From: an uncultured Bulleidia sp.
Lineage (GTDB): Bacteria; Bacillota_I; Bacilli_A; Erysipelotrichales; Erysipelotrichaceae
DNA: 16,476 nucleotides
Direction: 5' to 3'
NCBI GenBank assembly: GCA_934754415.1
Contig: CAKVIS010000040.1
Coordinates: 1-16,476 of the forward strand
This document shows positions 7,567-14,797 of this stretch, piece after piece. The position numbers and the translations under genes were made by a program. The first letter of the stretch is position 1; each line of letters starts with the position of its first letter. The notes beneath the pieces are model-generated. The model was not told the DNA's origin, made no database searches, and saw nothing but the letters and a program-made list of their open reading frames with translations.

Positions 7567-8628
7567 TTAGAATTTTCGTAAGACCATGTCAGGATGTACT
7601 GCATATTGCAATGCAGTATCCTTATCAATCAGATTTTCTTTATACAGCTGTACCAAAGCATCATCCATGGTAATCATACCTGTATCTTTGTTGGCAAGCA
7701 TTGTATTTTCAATAAGATGTAATTTGTTATCACGAATCTGTGTACGAATGGCAGGAGTGCTCTTCATTACTTCATAGGCAGGTACCATACCTCCATCTGA
7801 TGCAGGCAATAACTGCTGGGATATCACTGCCTGCAATGTCATGGTCAGCTGTACACGTATCTGTTCCTGTTGCTGTACAGGGAAAACATCTATGATTCTT
7901 GAGATGGTTTCTGCTGCACCCAATGTATGTAAGGTAGACAGTACAAGATGTCCTGTTTCCGCTGCAGTTAATGCCACACTGACAGTTTCCAGATCTCTCA
8001 TTTCTCCTACAAGAATTACATCCGGAGCTTCTCTTAAAGCCGCTCTTAAGGCACACAGATAATCTTTTGTGTCATGTCCCACTTCTCTTTGAGAAACAAT
8101 GCATTTTTTATGTCTATGCAGATATTCAATCGGATCTTCAATAGTAATGATATGCCCGTTTCTTGTTTTATTGATTTCATCCACAAGACAGGCAAGGGTA
8201 GTGGTTTTCCCACTGCCTGTAGGTCCTGTCACAATCACCAGGCCTTTGTTTAAAGAAGATACTTCCAGTACAGAAGATGGAATATGATATTCTTTTGGAT
8301 CTGGCAGTTCAAACCGTACAACACGTAATACTGCACTCATGGAGCCTCGTTGATAATACGCATTGACACGGAATCTTCCAAGATCATTTAAGGAGAAAGA
8401 GAAATCATCTTCTCCGTTTTCTTCCAGTATCTGAATACTTCTTTGAATACCGTTACTTAACTGATAAATCTGTTCCACAAGAGCTCTTGTTTCAGTCGGT
8501 GTAACAGGAGTACAAGATACAGGATACATAACACCTGCTTTTTTAAAGGATATGTTTGCACCGGCAACGATAAAAATATCACTGGCATTATCTTCTATTG
8601 CCTGTTTCAGTGTATCCACTATATTCAT
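7567..8628 (-). CDS. pilT: PilT-family type IV pilus ATPase
   Basis: A 353-residue hexameric secretion ATPase. The N-terminal domain has ASDIFI (15-20). Walker A is GPTGSGKTT (135-143), the Asp box ITIEDPIEYLH (161-171), Walker B DVILVGEMRD (203-212, Glu209), and the His box GHLVLSTLHT (226-235). AIRTQIRD (293-300) corresponds to the AIRNLIRE motif that marks PilT retraction ATPases rather than PilB. Length is normal for PilT. The start at 8628 is preferred over GTG 8640 and ATG 8634 because AAGGTGG lies 8 nt upstream, overlapping the previous stop region. In classical systems PilT depolymerises pili. Here it is the only ATPase of the operon, so it may power assembly or movement of a pilus-like structure with the PilC-like platform at 10112-11140. 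Confidence 0.9.
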   Translation of the reverse strand: MNIVDTLKQAIEDNASDIFIVAGANISFKKAGVMYPVSCTPVTPTETRALVEQIYQLSNGIQRSIQILEENGEDDFSFSLNDLGRFRVNAYYQRGSMSAVLRVVRFELPDPKEYHIPSSVLEVSSLNKGLVIVTGPTGSGKTTTLACLVDEINKTRNGHIITIEDPIEYLHRHKKCIVSQREVGHDTKDYLCALRAALREAPDVILVGEMRDLETVSVALTAAETGHLVLSTLHTLGAAETISRIIDVFPVQQQEQIRVQLTMTLQAVISQQLLPASDGGMVPAYEVMKSTPAIRTQIRDNKLHLIENTMLANKDTGMITMDDALVQLYKENLIDKDTALQYAVHPDMVLRKF

Positions 8629-8643
8629 ATACATCGCCACCTT

Positions 8644-9051
8644 TTAATCTGCAAATCCCTGCAGAGAATATTCACCCTCTGCCTGACTTATCTGTTGCCA
8701 TCGAAGTATCTTCAGCTCTTCTGCAAGTTCCAAAGTTACCTGTAACCTTTTGCCTTCATTTATTATAACAGAATACCGGTAAATATTACCCTCATGCTCT
8801 ATGTCGTTTTCCTGAAACAATTCCAAATCTTCAGGATTCTGTGCTATTTTTTCATATAACGTACTTGCCTGAAATTCCGCTTCATAATATTCCTGAGAAG
8901 CTTCCACTATCTTTCTGGATTCCTTTTCATTGTACGTTGCCTGAAGGTAGGTAATACAGGCAAATACCGTCATGCAAAGTACTGTGAAGATCATCATCAG
9001 TGTAGGCAGTCCAATACCGATGGAAACCGTGGTATTATCCGTTTTGCGCAT
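8644..9051 (-). CDS. Small single-pass membrane protein of the pilus-like operon
   Basis: A 135-residue protein with a short polar N-terminus, then one hydrophobic helix (GIGLPTLMMIFTVLCMTVFA, about residues 10-29), then a Glu-rich mostly helical ectodomain. There is no G-x4-E prepilin motif. The pattern of a small-residue loop, then PTLMMIF and LCMTVFA, is one I associate with small membrane proteins of Clostridia pilus-like loci; this is recollection, not a search. The ATG at 9051 is favoured over GTG 9060, with GGGTGG a few bases upstream. The gene starts inside the end of the preceding gene (17-bp overlap), showing tight coupling. It could be a minor pilin-like subunit or an assembly adaptor; function is unknown. 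Confidence 0.65.
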   Translation of the reverse strand: MRKTDNTTVSIGIGLPTLMMIFTVLCMTVFACITYLQATYNEKESRKIVEASQEYYEAEFQASTLYEKIAQNPEDLELFQENDIEHEGNIYRYSVIINEGKRLQVTLELAEELKILRWQQISQAEGEYSLQGFAD

Positions 9052-9373
9052 ACTTACCACCCATCTTTCTCACCCGTATTTTTTCCAGGGTATTTCCGTT
9101 ATCATCTATGGCAATAATCGTATATACATTCTGCTGTTTTTCTATGGAAACAACATATCCTTCTTTCTGTATACAGGTTTCTTCCATATCGTTTTGCTGA
9201 AGTTCCTCTGCAAGATTACCCACTTCTACAGAAGCTCTGTATTGCACATCTGCCAGAGTATTTTTCTGTTTTGCACTGACAAATAAGGATACAAAGACAA
9301 CAGAACATACGGTAAACATCACAATGTCCAACAACAGTTCCAGCAGGAAAGGAAAGTTCGTATTCTTTTTCAT
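9035..9373 (-). CDS. Small membrane protein with a pilin-like N-terminus lacking the processing Gly
   Basis: A 112-residue protein. Its N-terminus MKKNTNFPFLLELLLDIVMF followed by a hydrophobic helix (to about residue 33) resembles a type IV pilin: a short basic leader, then PFLLEL with Glu12 at the +5 position if cleavage fell before Pro8. The residue at -1 would be Phe7, not the Gly required by prepilin peptidases. The ectodomain is about 78 residues, with a predicted helix then beta strands (GYVVSIEKQQNVYTIIAIDD). Its ATG overlaps the stop of the upstream gene by 4 bp (ATGA). It is probably a minor pilin-like component that may stay membrane-anchored. It is not recognised as a named family. 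Confidence 0.65.
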   Translation of the reverse strand: MKKNTNFPFLLELLLDIVMFTVCSVVFVSLFVSAKQKNTLADVQYRASVEVGNLAEELQQNDMEETCIQKEGYVVSIEKQQNVYTIIAIDDNGNTLEKIRVRKMGGKYAQNG

Positions 9374-9792
9374 GATACCTTCCTCACTTTCATCGTTGTT
9401 CCATTGACGGTGATATAAAAGACATCTTTCTGCTGGAATACTGAGTAATCCTGGACATCAAAGATTTTTGTGCCACCTTCCAACATCTTTTTATCCCCTT
9501 TGTATACCAGCTCATACAAAGCATGATTTTCATAATACATACTTGTGGAATACCCTTGAGAATGAATCGTGATCACCCCCTCTTTCACTTCAATACTGTC
9601 GAGGTTTTCAGCCTGATAAATTTTAGTAGAAAGGTAAGCAAGAGGAATCTGCTCGTTTTCTCTTGCATGCATAGATGCAGTTCCTTTTGCATAGGCCCTT
9701 GCCCCATACATAAGCATAAAGACACTGCCAAGTACAAACATCATACATAGTAGTAAAGATAACACTACCTGACTGAGTGTATTTTTCTTCAT
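9370..9792 (-). CDS. DUF4860-like membrane protein of the pilus-like operon
   Basis: A 140-residue protein with an N-terminal membrane helix (about residues 7-30) and a beta-rich extracytoplasmic domain. The phrases QIPLAYLSTKIYQAE, GVITI and MYYENHALYELV resemble DUF4860-type proteins that I recall from type IV pilus-like loci of Bacillota; this assignment is from memory of the family's look. No class III prepilin cleavage motif is present. AAAGGAG lies a few bases before the ATG. The gene follows the pilin-like gene by 26 bp and overlaps the next gene by 4 bp (ATGA). The small ectodomain of repeated short beta strands fits a minor pilin or pseudopilin role. Confidence 0.65.
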   Translation of the reverse strand: MKKNTLSQVVLSLLLCMMFVLGSVFMLMYGARAYAKGTASMHARENEQIPLAYLSTKIYQAENLDSIEVKEGVITIHSQGYSTSMYYENHALYELVYKGDKKMLEGGTKIFDVQDYSVFQQKDVFYITVNGTTMKVRKVS

Positions 9793-9818
9793 CCCTGCAT
9801 CTCCTTTCTTTACTTTAG

Positions 9819-10115
9819 TTATTTACCTTTATATGTCACCAGAATATCCGGAAACAGGTTGGCCCCTGCTGCCTGATAAAACACATTGATTTTAGAATCA
9901 TCTATCACAAGACCATAGTTATCTTTCAGATACTGGATATTTGAAGGATAATAGCCTTCTATGCTGTAACAGGTGAGCGCGGCTTTTTTAATATTCTCTT
10001 CTATCGCAGTCAGCTGATGTCTTTCATAAGATTTCTTTGAAGCAGAAATACCTGCAAAAATACTGAGAAACATCACACAGACAAACAGACAGAGTATCTT
10101 TCTGTATATCCTCAT
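9819..10115 (-). CDS. Pilin-like (pseudopilin-like) small protein
   Basis: A 98-residue protein with one N-terminal hydrophobic helix (about residues 6-25). The ectodomain includes NIKKAALTCYSIEGYYP (41-57) and YLKDNYGL, reminiscent of the GspG/major pseudopilin core, where an alpha helix leads to a Y-x-x-x-G-x-YP turn. The leader MRIYRKILCLF lacks the Gly and +5 Glu of class III signals, so standard prepilin processing is not expected. Its ATG overlaps the PilC-like stop by 4 bp (ATGA). It is the best candidate for the main repeating subunit, because it follows the platform gene directly and has the most pilin-like ectodomain. It could equally be a scaffold subunit. Confidence 0.65.
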   Translation of the reverse strand: MRIYRKILCLFVCVMFLSIFAGISASKKSYERHQLTAIEENIKKAALTCYSIEGYYPSNIQYLKDNYGLVIDDSKINVFYQAAGANLFPDILVTYKGK

Positions 10116-11140
10116 AAGCCTGCCATAATCCCACTCAATGGCAACATCACTGCCAGTAAAATCATACCTGCAATACAGGATAATAAGATAACCAGAGTCG
10201 GTTCAATGATATTCAGTAATTTCTGGATACTGTAATCTATATCCTTTTCATAAGCCACAGCTATCTGTTGCATGGCAGATTCAAAGTGACCGCTCTTTAA
10301 TCCAATAATCAGAATTCTGTTGTAGGTTTCTTTAAAGATTTTTTCTTCCACAAGACATTCTTTCATGGATAATCCCTGTTTCAGCCCTGAAGATACAGCA
10401 TCTATCTTTTCTTTTACACGTATGTCTTCACACATGGAAGAACACATATCCAATGCTTCCTCCTGACGGTATCCGCTGTTTAATAACAAAGATAACGCAT
10501 AGGCAAACTGCACAACACTTAAATCATACGCAAGAGACTTTGTGAAAATAAACTTCTGTAAAACTTTTGTAAATGAAGTATGAGATACACGTATTGAGAT
10601 ATAGATATACAGGCAGATAGCAAAAGCAATCACTAATATCACAAGAGAAATCAAAGCAAAGCACTTTCCTGTTTCAAACAGGAAAAGAGAAGTGCCACTC
10701 ATCTGCAGTCCCATACTGCTGAGTACAGACTGAAACAAAGGTAATATCTTCCACAACATGACAATAATCACTGCCAGCATCATCATTATTAAGATACCAG
10801 GATACGTTAAGGCATTTTGAACCTTTTCCTGTGTATCGTACATACGATGATAATACAGACTCAGTTCATGAAAGACTTTATCCAGATATCCACTGGTTTC
10901 TCCTACTTCCACCATATGCACAAAGTACCTGTCATACATACCTGATGTACTTAAAGCTTTGGAAAAAGAAGATCCTTTCTCCATATCAGAAAGAATATTC
11001 TTCAAAGCCTTGGCGTATTCCACATCTTTGATTTGTGGAATAACAGCCTGCAATCCTTCTTCTACACTCAGTCCGCCATTCAGTATCATTTCCAGCTGTT
11101 CACAAAATTGTGCTTTTTCCAGTTCATCAATCTTTTTCAT
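10112..11140 (-). CDS. pilC: PilC/GspF-type inner-membrane platform protein
   Basis: A 342-residue protein with two copies of the T2SS F domain. Copy one (about residues 10-110) has LNGGLSVEEGLQ and GETSGYLDKVF; copy two (about 208-310) has LLNSGYRQEEALDM and GLKSGHFESAMQQIA. Membrane segments lie near 113-137, 157-182 and 312-338. The length matches Gram-positive ComGB-like members, which are shorter than Gram-negative PilC (about 400 residues). The protein recruits the hexameric ATPase and holds pilin subunits at the base of the machine. AAGAGGA precedes the ATG, and the gene lies 12 bp after the transglutaminase lipoprotein. Together with PilT it is the firmest evidence that this operon encodes a pilus- or pseudopilus-like machine. 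Confidence 0.88.
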   Translation of the reverse strand: MKKIDELEKAQFCEQLEMILNGGLSVEEGLQAVIPQIKDVEYAKALKNILSDMEKGSSFSKALSTSGMYDRYFVHMVEVGETSGYLDKVFHELSLYYHRMYDTQEKVQNALTYPGILIMMMLAVIIVMLWKILPLFQSVLSSMGLQMSGTSLFLFETGKCFALISLVILVIAFAICLYIYISIRVSHTSFTKVLQKFIFTKSLAYDLSVVQFAYALSLLLNSGYRQEEALDMCSSMCEDIRVKEKIDAVSSGLKQGLSMKECLVEEKIFKETYNRILIIGLKSGHFESAMQQIAVAYEKDIDYSIQKLLNIIEPTLVILLSCIAGMILLAVMLPLSGIMAGL

Positions 11141-11152
11141 ACACGATTCCTC

Positions 11153-12049
11153 TTAATACGTATATTTCACATCATAAGGTCCATCATACGTACTGTCCAT
11201 AGACGCATAGGTAGGATCCATAGATGTCCATTCCCCTCTTTTAAAGTAGATGTGTGGTTTGATCCAGCCCATATTTTCTATATAGACTTCCACCCAGGCA
11301 TGATATCCTTCATCTACCATACCAGTCACTACCTTTGTAGGAATATGCTGCACCCTTAGCATTGCCCCAAGAAGCGACGCATAATCGAAACAGATACCTT
11401 TCTGTTTTGCATACACATCATCCAGTACGGGTAATACAAACTTTCCCTCTATCTCATCGAGCTTATCATAATCATACGTAATGGTATCTATAACCCAATT
11501 GTAGATATCTCTGACCCTTTCAAGGTCTGTAGTATCCTCTGCAACCAGTTCAAAAGACTTCTTTAAACAGGCGGTATCCTGTGTGTAATCCACTATCTGA
11601 TTAGGATATAAAAATGGTAAAAACTCACTGTCCAGTGTCACTTCTATATCTGTATTCCATAGAAGTGCATACTGATCTCCTTCCACATTTTCATATACTT
11701 TGATGGTATATGTACCATCTCCCATATTGAACGGAAACACTTCATATTCCAGATCTTTATGAATATCATACGTATATTTTTCTTCTCCAAGAAATACCTG
11801 CAGTTTTAAAGCCGCATGATTTTCTGTCAATGTCTTTAACATGAAGTATCCCTGAGAATAATTGGAATAATCTATCTGCACATACTCATTACCATCCACA
11901 AGTACTCCATCTGCACCTGGCCATAGTATTTCTTCTATTGTATAACTCTTACTTTCAGGATTCTTTTCCTCAGCATGACTGCAACCTGTAACACACAGAC
12001 ATATGCAGAAAACACTCAGAAGTTTTAACCATAAACGCCATCTTTTCAT
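11153..12049 (-). CDS. Lipoprotein with transglutaminase-like cysteine protease domain
   Basis: A 298-residue exported lipoprotein. A basic N-terminus and hydrophobic core are followed by the lipobox VTGC with lipidated Cys23. Residues 40-140 form a beta-rich Ig-like region. Residues 165-285 form a transglutaminase-like domain with a complete catalytic triad: Cys220 in KGICFDYASLLGAML, His250 in GYHAWVEV, and Asp278 in SMDPTY. Such domains cleave or cross-link peptides, and in pilus context could crosslink or trim surface subunits. It is the first gene of the pilus-like operon, 12 bp before pilC. No good ribosome binding site is visible before the ATG at 12049; AGTAAAATAATGTT is all that precedes it. 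The true substrate is unknown. Confidence 0.82.
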   Translation of the reverse strand: MKRWRLWLKLLSVFCICLCVTGCSHAEEKNPESKSYTIEEILWPGADGVLVDGNEYVQIDYSNYSQGYFMLKTLTENHAALKLQVFLGEEKYTYDIHKDLEYEVFPFNMGDGTYTIKVYENVEGDQYALLWNTDIEVTLDSEFLPFLYPNQIVDYTQDTACLKKSFELVAEDTTDLERVRDIYNWVIDTITYDYDKLDEIEGKFVLPVLDDVYAKQKGICFDYASLLGAMLRVQHIPTKVVTGMVDEGYHAWVEVYIENMGWIKPHIYFKRGEWTSMDPTYASMDSTYDGPYDVKYTY

Positions 12050-12060
12050 AACATTATTTT

Positions 12061-12089
12061 ACTATAGAAAACAACAATACGTATGAGTA
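12061..12089 (-). promoter_or_regulatory. Weak candidate promoter of the pilus-like operon
   Basis: The minus strand has TATAGT at 12061-12066 (5 of 6 to TATAAT) and only a poor -35-like TACTCA at 12084-12089. It lies about 12 bp before the start codon, giving a very short leader, so a promoter further upstream within or before the repeat element is equally possible. Confidence 0.3.
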
Positions 12090-12096
12090 TTGCTGT
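12071..12096. repeat. Inverted repeat upstream of the pilus-like operon
   Basis: ACAACAATAC (12071-12080) and GTATTGCTGT (12087-12096) are 10-bp arms with one mismatch and a 6-nt loop. On the minus strand the stem is followed by TTTTC, so it could be a weak terminator, an attenuator or a protein-binding site. Confidence 0.5.
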
Positions 12097-12097
12097 A

Positions 12098-12264
12098 CTT
12101 TTCCTTTTCTATCCCTTTTGGAGATAACATTGCAAAAAACCAATACACTACTTAAAAAGCAGACTCTTAACCTCCAGAGTTACTCACCCTATGAAAGTTT
12201 AAAGCCTGCTATTGAATTTCCTGAGAGTTTCTTGCCTCATGTTATCTTGGAGCTTTTTATGACC
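12098..12264 (-). repeat. Structured repeat element, copy 1 (candidate noncoding RNA or leader)
   Basis: This 167-bp stretch is homologous, in direct orientation, to 14894-15069. The central 66 bp (12148-12213) match 62 of 66 positions. It contains a long hairpin (12158-12210) followed on the minus strand by five T residues, plus smaller hairpins. All four core differences from copy 2 are A here against G there; in minus-strand RNA each changes C-G to U-G and keeps the pair. The element lies between the antitoxin stop and the pilus-like operon, in the operon's orientation. It may act as a terminator for the antitoxin gene, a leader RNA, or a mobile remnant. No known RNA family is recognised. 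Confidence 0.65.
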
Positions 12265-12474
12265 TTATTCCCCCACGAGGGCTTTCAGTTCATCCAGATT
12301 TAGCCAGCCCTCACCATCTTTCACTGCTTCTTCCGCTTCCTGCAACTTCAGAAGAAGATTTTTCTGTGCGTAATCACATTCATAATCTTCAAAATCCAGT
12401 GGTTCTCCTTTATGACAATTTTTCAGAACTTCATTATAGTTTTTCAAATCAGATACTGGTAAAATCCTCACCAT
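12265..12474 (-). CDS. Truncated Phd/YefM-type antitoxin, orphan
   Basis: A 69-residue protein. The N-terminus LPVSDLKNYNEVLKNCHKGEPL and C-terminus DFEDYECDYAQKNLLLKLQE...GWLNLDELKALVGE match the two ends of Phd/YefM antitoxins. The segment normally between them (of the type FLTKNGRGKYAV, about 13 residues) is missing in frame, so the DNA-binding half is probably damaged. AAAGGAG lies 10 nt before the ATG. Toxin genes of this class (RelE/ParE) normally follow directly, but after this stop comes structured repeat copy 1 and no toxin frame. It therefore reads as a decayed toxin-antitoxin locus. A functional solitary antitoxin or a regulator with an unusual fold is the alternative. Confidence 0.7.
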   Translation of the reverse strand: MVRILPVSDLKNYNEVLKNCHKGEPLDFEDYECDYAQKNLLLKLQEAEEAVKDGEGWLNLDELKALVGE

Positions 12475-12517
12475 AATCTTTCAGCTCCTTTCTTGATTTC
12501 CTGATGTTTTTGACACA

Positions 12518-12547
12518 AGTATACTACACAAAAAAATGCCAATTCAA
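12518..12547 (-). promoter_or_regulatory. Probable promoter of the antitoxin gene, with palindromic -10
   Basis: The minus strand has TTGAAT (-35, 12542-12547) and TATACT (-10, 12518-12523) with an 18-bp spacer. AGTATACT (12518-12525) is an 8-bp palindrome over the -10, in keeping with autoregulated antitoxin promoters. Confidence 0.5.
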
Positions 12548-12746
12548 CGCAGCTTTTACGAATATCCAAAACTAGATGAGGTCAGAGCCTCCTCTAAAAG
12601 TTCATGAGGTTTTCAAAATCAAATTCTGGATATACTAATCCACTTTCTTGAGGTGATGTATGCATTTTATACACACTTCTTTTCTTTTTCATATTATGAT
12701 TATCCAAAGGAGAGCGTGAACTCCAGTATTACACAGACATAATAAA

Positions 12747-12786
12747 AAGGTAGAATCTTAATCCGCCAAAGATAACCTTCTACCTT
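12747..12786 (-). terminator. Hairpin at the left side of the insertion sequence, terminator-like on the minus strand
   Basis: AAGGTAGAA (12747-12755) pairs with TTCTACCTT (12778-12786). An inner ATCTT/AAGAT pairing extends the structure, and on the minus strand it is followed by TTTTTATT. It would block transcription passing between the transposon and the antitoxin gene. The rest of 12548-12746 holds no gene that I can support, only AT-rich sequence with small hairpins. Confidence 0.5.
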
Positions 12787-12804
12787 GTTCACCAGAACAA
12801 TTTC

Positions 12805-13311
12805 ATGATAATCATTCATTCTTCACATGTCAATATCGATACCCATCTTCAGGCTGCTTATTCTTCTATTATCTGCTCTATCGATCTTACGATTCTGAAA
12901 TGTCCTTCCTGCCATCACATTGGTACTACCGTCCATGGCTATTACACTCACCAGTTCTTTACTGAAGATGGAAAAATATCTATTCTCATCAAACGTGTTA
13001 AATGCAGGCATTGCGGTAAGACTCACGCTCTGTTACTTTCCTGTTTTGTCCCGTATTACCGTCTTCCTCTGGAATCCATTCTTTTGATTATCAAAGAAAA
13101 GAAACTCAGAACTATACAACAACTCCATACTCTGATTCCTTATGTATCTGTAGAATACATCCTGTACATTCTGCGTCTTTTCAGAAGATACTGGAAAGAC
13201 CGTATATATTCTTACTTCATTCCTTTCGATGCACTGATTCACAAGCGATGTATTGAAATATTCCATCATCCTTTCATGCAATCACGTAACTGTTCTATAT
13301 CTTTTATGTAA
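12805..13311 (+). CDS. DUF6431-like zinc-finger protein accompanying the ISL3 transposase
   Basis: A 168-residue protein with a four-cysteine zinc site, CPSC (33-36) and CRHC (67-70), separated by THGYY-type and IKRVKCRHCGKTHALLLSCFVPYYR sequence. This matches my memory of the DUF6431 family found beside ISL3 transposases. The zinc module resembles the N-terminal zf-ISL3 domain of the transposase itself. A helical part (85-145) follows, with a Cys/His-poor tail. It lies 70 bp before the transposase, in a different frame, so it is a separate protein and not a simple frameshifted transposase start. No strong ribosome site precedes ATG 12805. Roles as a DNA-binding accessory or inhibitor of transposition are guesses. 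Confidence 0.65.
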   Translation: MIIIHSSHVNIDTHLQAAYSSIICSIDLTILKCPSCHHIGTTVHGYYTHQFFTEDGKISILIKRVKCRHCGKTHALLLSCFVPYYRLPLESILLIIKEKKLRTIQQLHTLIPYVSVEYILYILRLFRRYWKDRIYSYFIPFDALIHKRCIEIFHHPFMQSRNCSISFM

Positions 13312-13364
13312 ACCACATAGCCTTAACTTCTTCTTGTTGTCTTCCTTTTCTACACTGTCTGTAC

Positions 13365-13370
13365 AGGAGG
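13365..13370 (+). promoter_or_regulatory. Ribosome binding site deciding the transposase start
   Basis: AGGAGG at 13365-13370 lies 11 nt before ATG 13382. The frame is open further upstream to 13253, but that part overlaps the end of the zinc-finger ORF and lacks ISL3 similarity. Confidence 0.7.
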
Positions 13371-13381
13371 AAACACTTATT

Positions 13382-14797
13382 ATGAGACCACTCAGTGATA
13401 ATGAAATGTTTATCATTGGTCTGTTCGGTTTAGAAAACGAAGACATTCAATCCATTGAATACATACGAGACGGTAATGATGCCATTGTGGATGTTTTTCT
13501 TACGCCCCATTCTATCAGATGTCCGGATTGCGGATACGATCAGCCAAAGATAAAAAATTATGTTTTAAAGAAAATCACTCATTCTATTCTCTCTGACAGA
13601 GGATGTACCCTTCACTATCATGCAAGAAGGTATGTATGTCCTGTTTGTCACAGAACATACTATGAAAAGAACCCGTTTGTTTTCCAGGGAAGAAAGATAT
13701 CTATCAAAACCGTCATCAATATTCTTACTGATTTGAAGAAATCTACAGAAACTTTCGCTTCTGTAGCTGAACGTTATCATATATCTCCTACATCAGCAGC
13801 TTCCATTTTTGATGAACATGTACAGATATCAAGGCATACTCTTCCAGAAATGATCAATTTTGATGAAGTATATGCTTTCAGAACTAAGACCTCCAAATTT
13901 GTCTGTGTATTGCTTGATTACCAGAAACAGACTCCTATAGATGTATTGGATTCAAGACACAAAAGTAATCTTCAGTCTTATTTTGGAAATATATCGATAG
14001 AAGAAAGAAAAAAAGTCAGATACTGCTGCTCTGATATGTACACTACATACAGAGACATCGTACATATCTACTTTCCAAACAGCACCCACTGTGTAGATCA
14101 CTATCACATGATTCAGGAGCTTAACAGAAAAGTAGATGACGTCAGAATCAGGATAATGAAAAAGTATGGCACAGCATCTGATGAGTATTACCTGTTAAAA
14201 AAATTCAAATGGATGATTTTTAAAAATGAAGAATCTGAAGAGAAAAAGAAAAAGTTAAAGGCACGAGGCAAACTTCCATTGTTTGACCCAAATGTACAGA
14301 AAGTATTTAATCGTCGTCTTAACCAGTATCTGAATTATTACGATATTTATTCCAGGCTGTTAAAGATTCATCCTGACCTTACAGCCGCATGGATTCTGAA
14401 GGATGAAGTTACAGACTTTTATGACAATGTCACTTATGATACCGCCAGTGAAAAGCTGGATGAACTGATACAGGATTTCAGTGAATCCGGTGTCAGTGAA
14501 ATGATTCGGTTTTCAAGAACACTAAGAAACTGGAAACAGGAAATCATCAATTCATTCATCATAGTAGACTATGAATACAAAGTCGATAAGGACACAGGCC
14601 GTGTGGCAGTCCAACCAAAAAAGATGAATAATGCGATTATCGAAAACAAGAACTCGATTATCAAGACGATAAAGAAGAACGCCAACGGTTACACCAACTG
14701 GAACAGGTTCCGTAACAGAATCATGTATGTTCTGGATACCGAAGCCACTTTCCGTGCAGAACCATTGTCTCTTTCAAAATCAAAATCCAGTCAGTGA
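13382..14797 (+). CDS. ISL3-family transposase
   Basis: A 471-residue DDE transposase. The N-terminal zf-ISL3 zinc site uses CPDC (47-50) and CPVC (86-89). A helix-turn-helix follows near 118-150 (STETFASVAERYHISPTSAASIF). Catalytic residues fit Asp161 (INFDEVYAF), Asp218 (CCSDMYTTYR) and Glu421 (AIIENKNSIIK), with the family VDHYHMI motif at 238-244 and the C-terminal NGYTNWNRFRNRIMYVL signature (435-451). Length and motifs are complete, so it is probably functional. It would catalyse cut-and-paste or circle-forming transposition of the insertion sequence. It lies 70 bp after the zinc-finger ORF on the same strand. Confidence 0.93.
   Translation: MRPLSDNEMFIIGLFGLENEDIQSIEYIRDGNDAIVDVFLTPHSIRCPDCGYDQPKIKNYVLKKITHSILSDRGCTLHYHARRYVCPVCHRTYYEKNPFVFQGRKISIKTVINILTDLKKSTETFASVAERYHISPTSAASIFDEHVQISRHTLPEMINFDEVYAFRTKTSKFVCVLLDYQKQTPIDVLDSRHKSNLQSYFGNISIEERKKVRYCCSDMYTTYRDIVHIYFPNSTHCVDHYHMIQELNRKVDDVRIRIMKKYGTASDEYYLLKKFKWMIFKNEESEEKKKKLKARGKLPLFDPNVQKVFNRRLNQYLNYYDIYSRLLKIHPDLTAAWILKDEVTDFYDNVTYDTASEKLDELIQDFSESGVSEMIRFSRTLRNWKQEIINSFIIVDYEYKVDKDTGRVAVQPKKMNNAIIENKNSIIKTIKKNANGYTNWNRFRNRIMYVLDTEATFRAEPLSLSKSKSSQ

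Noticed and set aside
12118..12303. Plus-strand 61-residue frame over repeat copy 1
   Set aside because: Copy 2 differs by insertions and deletions that would break the frame, there is no ribosome site, and the conserved signal is in base pairing, not codons.
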